A stretch of DNA of 21,428 bases from an uncultured Clostridia bacterium (GTDB taxonomy: Bacteria > Bacillota > Clostridia > UBA1381): positions 1 through 21,428 of the forward strand of contig CAKSSN010000035.1 in the NCBI GenBank assembly GCA_934489015.1. The letters run 5' to 3'. The notes beneath the pieces are model-generated. The model saw only the letters and a list, made by a program, of their open reading frames with translations. It made no database searches and had not been told where the DNA came from. Every line of letters begins with the position of its first letter. Position 1 is the stretch's first letter. A program made the position numbers and the translations under genes. Positions 1 through 7,354 of this stretch are shown here, piece by piece.

Positions 1-171
1 TCTTACAGCCTTAATTGCAAAATGCGACTCACGGTTTGTGCTGCCCTTTGACGGACGGTTAAAAATTTCCCAATCTATAAACCGTCCGTTTCCCGCGAGA
101 CCTATGCTCCCTGTGCCTATTCCGCCTAACGGAAATGAAATTTCTCTTGTATAATCATCATTATATTTCAT
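1..171 (-). CDS. GH116-family glycosidase, N-terminal fragment (cut by window edge)
   Basis: This is the first 57 codons of a minus-strand gene that continues beyond the left edge. Translating from the ATG at 171-169 gives MKYNDDYTREISF followed by PLGGIGTGSIGLAGNGRFID and then WEIFNRPSKGS. That run is the hallmark of the N-terminal domain of GBA2-like glycoside hydrolases (family GH116, beta-glucosidase 2 N-terminal domain). A good ribosome site (AAGGAGT) lies 7 bases upstream. There is no signal peptide, so the enzyme is probably cytoplasmic and acts on imported oligosaccharides. GH116 includes beta-glucosidases, beta-xylosidases, glucosylceramidases and N-acetyl-beta-glucosaminidases. The position 49 bp behind nagA on the same strand makes a GlcNAc-releasing or related role attractive, but the active site is not in the window, so substrate is open. 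Family call fairly sure, activity unknown. Confidence 0.8.
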   Translation of the reverse strand, partial: MKYNDDYTREISFPLGGIGTGSIGLAGNGRFIDWEIFNRPSKGSTNRESHFAIKAVR

Positions 172-220
172 ATTTTTACTCCTTGTGTTTTGCGCAAGTA
201 TTTATCCGGTATTTGCCGCT

Positions 221-1351
221 TTATTTTATTATATTCTTTATTTCTTTGCCGCCCACAATTACCGATTTCAGATTAAGCTCCTTATCAACAATAAGGCAAT
301 CAGCCGATTTGCCAACCGTTATGCTGCCGTACTTATCGTCAATACGCGCCGCTCTTGCCGGGTTTATCGAAGCACATTTAACAGCTTTATTTACGGGTAC
401 TCCAAAGCTTACAAGGTTTCTGACACATTTGATCAATGGTGTTGTTCCGCCTGCGATTGCTCCGTTTGCCAAAGCAGCTTTGCCGTTTTTCACAAAGATT
501 TCAAGACCGCTCTCATGATAAACTCCATCTTTCGCCCCTGCTGCCGCAAGTGAGTCTGTAATAAGTACAAGTCTGTCCGCACCGCACAGTTTATATGCAA
601 TTTTAACCATTTCGGGATGAACATGGTATCCGTCACAGATAAGCTCCATAAACACATTGCTGTTAAATGCAGCACCGAGCATATTGGGGCTTCTGTGATG
701 AAGCGGACGCATTGCATTAAAGGTATGCGTAACATTTGATGCTCCCAGTTCTATTGCCCGCTTTCCGATTTCAAAATCGGCATCCGTGTGTGCCATTGAT
801 ATTGCAAAGCGATCCTTATACTTGTCTATAAACTCCATTGCTCCCTCGTTTTCAGGCGCAAGACTTACTATTTTCAGTAAATCTCCGGCTATATCAAGCA
901 CTTCGTTTATTTCCTTATCATCCGGATTTCTGATATTATCCAAATTCATAGCTCCGCAATATTTTTTGCTTATGTACGGTCCCTCCATGTGTATTCCGGC
1001 TATATGTGCACCGTCAAAATTTTTTTCGTGTGCCTGTACCGCACGTTTTACGGCACGTATAAGGGTGTCATGATCAATAGATGAATATGATGCAAGGAAT
1101 GTGGTTGTTCCTATCGATGCCTGGTATTCGGCAATTTTTTTGAGTGAAGTTTCATTATCATCCTCGCAGTTACAAAATACACTTCCGTGCATATGAATAT
1201 CAATCAGTCCGGGGATAATATAATCACCCTCCGCATCAATACCGTCTCCTTTAATATTGCCTATTTCGGCAAACACTCCGTTTTCAATCCTCAAATCCTC
1301 TTGTTTAAACTCGAAATCATCATTTAATACATACGCATTTTTTAATAACAT
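221..1351 (-). CDS. nagA: N-acetylglucosamine-6-phosphate deacetylase NagA
   Basis: A 376-aa cytoplasmic metallohydrolase of the amidohydrolase superfamily that removes acetate from GlcNAc-6-phosphate to give GlcN-6-phosphate. Visible motifs: metal-site IDIHMHG (His53, His55), HMEGPY with the metal-binding Glu, SMAHTDA and VTHTFNAM with the two metal-binding His, the substrate loop ICDGYHVHP, and catalytic Asp266 in LITDSLAAAG. Length is normal for NagA. An earlier in-frame ATG (1369) overlaps the stop of the upstream gene as ATGA, but the strong AAGGAGG lies just after it and 8 bases before the ATG at 1351, and the protein from 1351 (MLLKNAY) fits the family N-terminus, so I chose 1351. The product of this enzyme is the substrate of the deaminase half of the upstream fusion gene, with which it must be co-transcribed. 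Confidence 0.93.
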   Translation of the reverse strand: MLLKNAYVLNDDFEFKQEDLRIENGVFAEIGNIKGDGIDAEGDYIIPGLIDIHMHGSVFCNCEDDNETSLKKIAEYQASIGTTTFLASYSSIDHDTLIRAVKRAVQAHEKNFDGAHIAGIHMEGPYISKKYCGAMNLDNIRNPDDKEINEVLDIAGDLLKIVSLAPENEGAMEFIDKYKDRFAISMAHTDADFEIGKRAIELGASNVTHTFNAMRPLHHRSPNMLGAAFNSNVFMELICDGYHVHPEMVKIAYKLCGADRLVLITDSLAAAGAKDGVYHESGLEIFVKNGKAALANGAIAGGTTPLIKCVRNLVSFGVPVNKAVKCASINPARAARIDDKYGSITVGKSADCLIVDKELNLKSVIVGGKEIKNIIK

Positions 1352-1365
1352 ATTCTTTTCCTCCT

Positions 1366-2988
1366 TCATTGTACAAAATCCTTTATTCTTGCTGCACCGA
1401 TTACTCCTGCATCATTTTTAAGTTTTGAAAAATATATCGGCACAGCGAAATCATATTTTTCCGTAAGTTCGGTAAGCGGCTTTAAAAGCCTGTCACCGGC
1501 ATTTGTTATACCGCCGGATATAACTATCATTTCCGGATCAAATACCTGAATCAGATTATTTATTCCCACTGACAGATATTTGAGATATTCGTCAAACACG
1601 CTTTGCGCCGTTTTACAGCCGGCATCAAGCACATCAAAGAACATCTTGCCGTCAAGCTTTTTATTTTCGGAATATACTCTGTACAAAGTGCTGTCCGCAT
1701 TTTGTCTTGCCGCTTTCTCCGCCGCCTTAATAAGCGCACTTACGGAGGCGTAATCCTCCCAGCAGCCGCATATACCACATTCATGCTCCACTCCGTCATA
1801 TTTTATACTCATCTGACCGAATTCACCGGCATTTCCTCTGCCGCAAAACAGCTTTTTACCAACAATTATTCCTCCGCCGATTCCCGTTCCGAGAGTTATC
1901 ATAACAAAGCTTTCGGCGTCTTTTCCCATTCCTGCCGCACACTCGCCTACGGCGGCACAGTTTGCATCGTTAAGCACATATATAGGTACGTCAAAACGTT
2001 TTTTCAGAATTTCCTCAATCGGTACATTTTTCAGCGGAAGATTTGTCGTATCGGCATATCCGTTCTTTATGCTGCCCGGTATACCGAAGCCTATTCCGGC
2101 AACAGGATATTTTTCCGATATTTCCTTGCATTTTTCGGAAATACTGTCAATAAGAGCGTCCTTTGAATCGGTACACGCGGCAATTTTTTCCCGATAGATA
2201 ATTTCATCATCCGAATTAACAACACCGAATTTTATATCAGTACCGCCTATATCCACACCGAGCATATCCTCTGAAAAAGCTTCCTTATCGCATATTATTG
2301 TTACATCAGGATGTACTTTCAGCATTGATGCCGGAAGTTCAGTAGTGATTTCTCCGTTCAAAAGCTTATTTATTATGTTATGCTTTGATTTTCCGCTTGC
2401 AAGCAAAAGAATTTTTTTTGCTTTTAAAATCGTACCTATTCCCATTGTCAGTGCGTGTTTGGGTACATCGCTTTCATTTTCAAAAAAGCGTGAATTTGCT
2501 TCAATGGTATTTTCGGTAAGCTTTGTGAGATGTGTATAAGTATAGAGGTTATTGTCCGGCTCATTAAAGCCTATATGACCGTTCCTGCCTATTCCGAGAA
2601 GCTGTAAGTCTATCCCTCTGGCTTCTGCAATTTTTTCTTCATACTCCCTGCACTCCTTTTGCGGGTCGGCCGCCGCACCGTCGGGAATATGTGTTTTTTT
2701 CATATCAATATTTACATGAGAAAACAAATGCTTATTCATAAAATAATGATAACTCTGTTCATTTTCACACGAGAGCGGATAGTATTCGTCCAGATTAAAA
2801 GTTGTAACTTTTTTAAAATTCGCTTTTCCGTCACGATTCATGTCAGAAAGATACTTGTATACTCCCTCAGCGGTCGAACCTGTTGCCAATCCCAATACAC
2901 TTTCGGGGTTTTCGTTTATTTGCGCTGCAATTAATTCCGCCGCTCTTTTTGACATTTCATCATAATTTTCACATACAATCAAATACAT
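1366..2988 (-). CDS. nagB: Fusion of glucosamine-6-phosphate deaminase (NagB) and ROK-family sugar kinase
   Basis: One 540-aa open frame carries two complete enzymes. Residues 1-240 are NagB (GlcN-6-P to fructose-6-P + ammonia): LATGSTAEGVY phosphate loop, TFNLDEYY with catalytic Asp67, and GIGRNGHIGFNEP with His138 and Glu143. Length matches a stand-alone Bacillus-type NagB of about 240 aa. Residues 242-540 are a ROK kinase: MLGVDIGGTDIKFG ATP loop, catalytic Asp341 in LNDAN, LGTGIGGG, NAGEFGQ, the CGICGCWED zinc-type motif and the ISGGI motif near 490. No linker separates the halves. Given NagA next door, the kinase half is probably a GlcNAc kinase, so this protein would do the first and third steps of GlcNAc breakdown and NagA the second; glucose, ManNAc or another hexose is also possible. 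The kinase lacks the usual ExGH histidine (Gln392). The ribosome site before 2988 is weak. Domains are sure; kinase substrate is inferred. Confidence 0.9.
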   Translation of the reverse strand: MYLIVCENYDEMSKRAAELIAAQINENPESVLGLATGSTAEGVYKYLSDMNRDGKANFKKVTTFNLDEYYPLSCENEQSYHYFMNKHLFSHVNIDMKKTHIPDGAAADPQKECREYEEKIAEARGIDLQLLGIGRNGHIGFNEPDNNLYTYTHLTKLTENTIEANSRFFENESDVPKHALTMGIGTILKAKKILLLASGKSKHNIINKLLNGEITTELPASMLKVHPDVTIICDKEAFSEDMLGVDIGGTDIKFGVVNSDDEIIYREKIAACTDSKDALIDSISEKCKEISEKYPVAGIGFGIPGSIKNGYADTTNLPLKNVPIEEILKKRFDVPIYVLNDANCAAVGECAAGMGKDAESFVMITLGTGIGGGIIVGKKLFCGRGNAGEFGQMSIKYDGVEHECGICGCWEDYASVSALIKAAEKAARQNADSTLYRVYSENKKLDGKMFFDVLDAGCKTAQSVFDEYLKYLSVGINNLIQVFDPEMIVISGGITNAGDRLLKPLTELTEKYDFAVPIYFSKLKNDAGVIGAARIKDFVQ

Positions 2989-3015
2989 TTATTTCAGTCC
3001 CTTCGCATTAAGAAA

Positions 3016-3045
3016 GAGCGCGGCACCAAAGCCGGTACAGCGCTC
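3016..3045 (-). terminator. Hairpin between SLH protein gene and nagB-ROK gene (possible terminator or attenuator)
   Basis: GAGCGC at 3016-3021 pairs with GCGCTC at 3040-3045. Inside, GGC/GCC or ACC/GGT can extend the stem. Read on the minus strand it starts 7 bases after the stop codon of the 1429-aa SLH gene and is followed by CTTTCTTAAT, a short imperfect T-run. It sits between the pectin/surface operon and the nag genes. I saw no clear promoter in this 64-bp gap, so it may act as a partial terminator that lowers nag expression. Confidence 0.42.
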
Positions 3046-3052
3046 CTTTTCA

Positions 3053-6000
3053 TCAGATAAAGTTGTTCTTTATCATACGGTAAATCATCATTGCCGCTTC
3101 TGCTCTTGCAGCCGGCTCCAAGGGTGCAAACTCACTGTCAGATTTCCCGCTTATAATTCCGTATGCTTTTAAGGTATATACCGCATCTTTGGCATAATCG
3201 GAAATTTTATCATCGTCGCCGAACGGAGTATACTTTTTCTCCGGGAGAAGTTTTGCCGCACGATAAAGCATTACAGCCAAATCCTGACGGGTTATATTCC
3301 GGCCGATACCAAACTCCGTATCACTTACTCCGTTTATTATTCCCCTGCTAACAGCAGATGCAATATATTTTTCGTACCACGCTCCCGATAAAACATCAGA
3401 AAATGCAGTTGTTCCCTGTTCATCCGCAAGCTTTAATGTCAGTGAAAGCAGCTTTACAAATTCTTCACGGGTTATCTCGCGTCCCGGCTCGAAATCACCG
3501 TTTTCATTTCCGCTTATGATTTTATTTTTAGCCAAATATTCTACCGCATCATATGCCCAATACGAAGAATTTACATCGCCAAACGTTTGCGTATCCTGTA
3601 TCGGAGTATCTTTAACATTTGAAGTATCTTTAACAATCGGAGTTATCATCGGAATACTTCCTCTTCCTCCTCCGCCTCCGCCGCCTTTGGTATTTGACTT
3701 TGAAGAATTGCTGCTTGCGGCTTTAAGCACTGTAACGCTTATTTTATCCGATGCAGAGGCTTCATTTTTAACTGCCGTTATTGTTATTTCGGAGGTATTG
3801 TCATAGCTTGAACGTGAAATAATTCCGGCATTTGTTATCGCGGCAGGGTTTGAGCTTGAATAGCTTAATACAGATCCGTATTTTCCCTTAAGCGAGAATA
3901 CGATATTTTCCTTTAATGCGCTGAGCAAGTAATTTGATTTGAGGTATTCAATCGCATACTGCACATCGCGCTGCACAGATTCTTCGTCTGTCAATTCTTC
4001 GACTCCGTTGCCTCCTATAGTTATGGTATATACTTTTTTATAAGATGTTATACCATTACTAAAGCTTACAGTCCACTCAACCGTCTGGTTGTTATCCTTT
4101 TTATAAATTTTGCCCGAATTCGACAACACGCTTGTATTGCTGCTTGTACCCGTAATTGTTATACCGGCATATTCCACTTCGGGAATAACAAGGTCTTTAA
4201 GCAGCATATTTATATTATTTTTGCTTAAAAGTTCACGTTCATAAAGTGTTGCCGCCGCAAGTTGATTTTCTGTATATGTCATTCTGCGTTTTAAATAGAA
4301 ATCATCAAAATATAAGATTGATGTTTCTATTTGCGAATCATTCTTCCACTGTGATACTCTAAATCCGTCAACAGTGGTAGGAAGATGTTCTACCATATAA
4401 TAACTGTATGGTACGCCTTGTGTACTGTCGTATAATTCGCCGTTTAAATAAATTTTTCCGTATTCGGTTATACACTGATCATTCAGATAAACATGGAATT
4501 TTGCAAGTTCGGTATCCATTTCCACTGTTATACTAAACCATTCATCCTTCGGATATGTTACCCCTTCCGGAATATACAGTGAACCACCGGACGGATATTC
4601 TGAGCTGAAATTGATAGTTCCATCAGGTTTAAGATTTATTACAGCACGTGTTCCAAATCCGGTCTCACCAACAAATTCCACACAAGTTTTTGCATTATCG
4701 CCATGTACATAGCAGCGTAATCCACCTATAAGCTTACCTGACAAACCTTTCGTTGTATGATATTCCAGATATCCGCTTCCGTTATTGCTGCCTGTACCCA
4801 TTCTTACAACAGTATTATTAGCATTGGTCGGATCTTCTTCGGCAGTAAAAGTCTTTTCCTCCGGTATAACCCATATTCCGGAATCCGATGCAAAATTGTT
4901 ATTACCTATACTCCAGCCGCTGCAATCTTCCGACCATACATCTTCTACTTCCTCCAGATAATTCTGTTCAAGGATTTTTATTTCAAAGCTTTTTGTAATC
5001 TTTTCATTTCCGTAGGTAATTTCGGCCGTAAGAACAGCAGCAATTTTTCCGGTACCGTATACGGGCCGTGAAACTGTTGCTTTGCCATCACCAACTTTAA
5101 GATAATCCGAATTTGACGACCACTCTATTGTACTGCCGTAATGCCAGTTTACCGGAAGAGTCAAATCCGATGTTACACTTTCTATGTCCTCATTGCTTAA
5201 TTTGTCAAATGTAAGACTTGATTTTATTTTATCGCAAAGCTCTTTTTCATCTGTAAAAGGAACAACTGTTATCGTAAACACCTTTGGTTCTGAAACATAG
5301 TAATTTCTTTTAAGCACCGCATTTAAATTCACAGTCTTTGCCGGCGATGACGGCTGCGGATTAAATACTTCACCATTACTCGATATAACCTCTTCATTAT
5401 CCGATGTCCATTCAATTGATATTTCGTTATCAAGGCTGTTTATAAGAGATAAGTTCTGTGATACATTTCCTATTTCTTCATTGCTTATATCCGAAAAACT
5501 TAATTTTGCAAGCGCCGCGTCAACTATATCCTTATCGGATTCTTCTTTTAATACAGTTACAGGGTACACAAGTGTACGTGTTTCCGTGCCGTTTACGGCC
5601 GTAAGTGTCAGCGTAACATCACAGTCGCCCGCCTCAAAAACCGGACGTATTACTTCTGCACGGTATTTATCCGAAAGTGTTCTGATTTTTATTCTTGACG
5701 TATCTGATGATACCCACGAAAATGTCGTGCCGTAATCCTCACCGCTCATAGGCAAATAGAAGTCGCTGTCAGCTTCCGCATTGACATTAAACTTTGCAAT
5801 ATCATTGTCAACCATTGCAGTATCATTTAACAAAACGGTAAATACAAAAGATTTTTCATCTTCATACCCGTTATAATTAAATTTTGCGGTAAGAGTAACA
5901 CTTTTTGTTTCGTCGGCACGATTTGTTCTTCCCTCGCTGCTTATTACATTTTCGTCACTTGTAGTCCAAGTAATCACTGTGCCGTTTTCATGCGCTGAGG

Positions 6001-7342
6001 GCAGTGTCAGGCTCTTTTTGATTTTATCCGCACTTTCTGTTGTAAGCGTTTTATAGGTCACGCTTTCCATTGCTTCTTTAAGCTTATCAAACGGATTTTC
6101 CTCTTTTAAAACCGTAATTTGATATGATATATCATACACAGCTTCATTAAGGGTAAGGTGCGCCGCAATTGTTACCCTTGCATCCTCCTCGTTATATTTC
6201 GGACGTGTTACCTTTCCAGCGGAAGATATTATCGTTTCATTATCGCTGCTCCATGATACGGATATGCCGTCCGGAGCGTCTGTCGGAAGTGTCAGATCCT
6301 TTGTAATCGCATCTGCTCCCTCCGTACTGAGTTTTGCAAAATTAAGAGCAAAGTCCGCATATTCCTTTAAAATTTCATCATCACTTGCAAATGCACGTTT
6401 TAAAACATTAACTTCAAACTGTTTATTTATCCACAGTCCATCCTCCGTAATGATTTTAGCGTTTAAAACCGCTTTTTGATTAAAGCCTCTGCGAGTTACC
6501 ACACCTTCGCTTGTAAGCGCTTCTTCATTATCGCTCGTCCATTCGATTGGATATTGCCCCTCGCTGCCTATTGTCTGCGGCAGTGTAAGGTTTTCCGTAA
6601 CCTCGCCGATTTTTTCACTGCTTAACTGATCGAATGTGAGAGTGTCAGCAATAGCCTTCATATCACTTGTACAATCCTCTGTTACCGTAAAGTCGTCAAC
6701 AAAGCTCTGACCGTACCACCCATTAATATCAAATACGCTAAAACCGTATCCGGAAAATCCGGTTCCGGCATCATACAAATCCTTGTTGCTCATATCCATT
6801 GTTCCGATACTTGCGCCGTTAATGAACAACTCTGCTTTCCATTCAGCCACATTGGTTTTAACTTCCAGTTCATTCCACTGACCCGGCTTATATGCGTCGG
6901 GATTGTCTATTATATTACCGTTTCGGCAGTAGAACTCACAAAATATCTTACCATCTGCATTTCTTAATGCAAATCTGAATGTGGCAGCATTTCCTTCTAT
7001 CTTGGGAAGTTGATAAAATTTAAATTTTATAATTATATCATTTCGTGTATCAGTCTCATACTGCTTGGAAACCGCAATGCCGTCCTGCCAGCTTTTTGCG
7101 GTATTGGTAACTTCCAAAACCTTATTGCCGGCAAGAACCGGATCCTCTGACACCTGAAAGATTTTATTACCGGCGCTCGACGATCTTCCCCACTTCTTTG
7201 GTACTACTCCTACCGTTTCGTTCTCAAAATCATCTGAAAACAACACTTTTGTTGTCGCATCCTCATACTTCGCATTTTGTGCAAAGACGGTATACGGCAG
7301 CATAAGGCAGATTATCAGTAAAATCGAAATATATTTTTTCAT
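3053..7342 (-). CDS. Large secreted surface protein: two LamG-like modules, atrophied Ig-like repeats, C-terminal SLH repeats
   Basis: A 1429-aa exported protein. Order: signal peptide (residues 1-21, ending TVFA); LamG/concanavalin-like module about 33-220; six Ig-like repeats about 228-795 with the pattern 'LTLP...I.W.S...V.SS.G.V.R' ending in 'TVLK', as in atrophied bacterial Ig domains; a second LamG-like module about 800-1017; two more divergent Ig-like repeats to about 1208; a polyglycine linker near 1220; three SLH repeats from 1255 to the end (GDVNSSYWAYDAVEYLAKN, FSDVLSGAWYEKY, FGDDDKISDYA), which bind pyruvylated secondary cell-wall polymer. I see no catalytic motif, so the likely job is to bind polysaccharide and hold it or partner enzymes at the wall. 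It is last of three tightly spaced genes (12 bp after the 880-aa SLH gene, with GGGAGGA as ribosome site). Architecture is sure; binding target unknown. Confidence 0.88.
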   Translation of the reverse strand: MKKYISILLIICLMLPYTVFAQNAKYEDATTKVLFSDDFENETVGVVPKKWGRSSSAGNKIFQVSEDPVLAGNKVLEVTNTAKSWQDGIAVSKQYETDTRNDIIIKFKFYQLPKIEGNAATFRFALRNADGKIFCEFYCRNGNIIDNPDAYKPGQWNELEVKTNVAEWKAELFINGASIGTMDMSNKDLYDAGTGFSGYGFSVFDINGWYGQSFVDDFTVTEDCTSDMKAIADTLTFDQLSSEKIGEVTENLTLPQTIGSEGQYPIEWTSDNEEALTSEGVVTRRGFNQKAVLNAKIITEDGLWINKQFEVNVLKRAFASDDEILKEYADFALNFAKLSTEGADAITKDLTLPTDAPDGISVSWSSDNETIISSAGKVTRPKYNEEDARVTIAAHLTLNEAVYDISYQITVLKEENPFDKLKEAMESVTYKTLTTESADKIKKSLTLPSAHENGTVITWTTSDENVISSEGRTNRADETKSVTLTAKFNYNGYEDEKSFVFTVLLNDTAMVDNDIAKFNVNAEADSDFYLPMSGEDYGTTFSWVSSDTSRIKIRTLSDKYRAEVIRPVFEAGDCDVTLTLTAVNGTETRTLVYPVTVLKEESDKDIVDAALAKLSFSDISNEEIGNVSQNLSLINSLDNEISIEWTSDNEEVISSNGEVFNPQPSSPAKTVNLNAVLKRNYYVSEPKVFTITVVPFTDEKELCDKIKSSLTFDKLSNEDIESVTSDLTLPVNWHYGSTIEWSSNSDYLKVGDGKATVSRPVYGTGKIAAVLTAEITYGNEKITKSFEIKILEQNYLEEVEDVWSEDCSGWSIGNNNFASDSGIWVIPEEKTFTAEEDPTNANNTVVRMGTGSNNGSGYLEYHTTKGLSGKLIGGLRCYVHGDNAKTCVEFVGETGFGTRAVINLKPDGTINFSSEYPSGGSLYIPEGVTYPKDEWFSITVEMDTELAKFHVYLNDQCITEYGKIYLNGELYDSTQGVPYSYYMVEHLPTTVDGFRVSQWKNDSQIETSILYFDDFYLKRRMTYTENQLAAATLYERELLSKNNINMLLKDLVIPEVEYAGITITGTSSNTSVLSNSGKIYKKDNNQTVEWTVSFSNGITSYKKVYTITIGGNGVEELTDEESVQRDVQYAIEYLKSNYLLSALKENIVFSLKGKYGSVLSYSSSNPAAITNAGIISRSSYDNTSEITITAVKNEASASDKISVTVLKAASSNSSKSNTKGGGGGGGRGSIPMITPIVKDTSNVKDTPIQDTQTFGDVNSSYWAYDAVEYLAKNKIISGNENGDFEPGREITREEFVKLLSLTLKLADEQGTTAFSDVLSGAWYEKYIASAVSRGIINGVSDTEFGIGRNITRQDLAVMLYRAAKLLPEKKYTPFGDDDKISDYAKDAVYTLKAYGIISGKSDSEFAPLEPAARAEAAMMIYRMIKNNFI

Positions 7343-7354
7343 TTCTGTCCTCCC

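Noticed and set aside
135..553. Plus-strand open frames opposite nagA and GH116
   Set aside because: They lie antisense to well-supported genes, lack ribosome sites and have no recognisable domain; the same applies to other antisense frames across the window.
1352..1369. Start of nagA at the ATG overlapping the upstream stop (ATGA)
   Set aside because: Translational coupling is possible, but the strong AAGGAGG lies after this ATG and fits the ATG at 1351.
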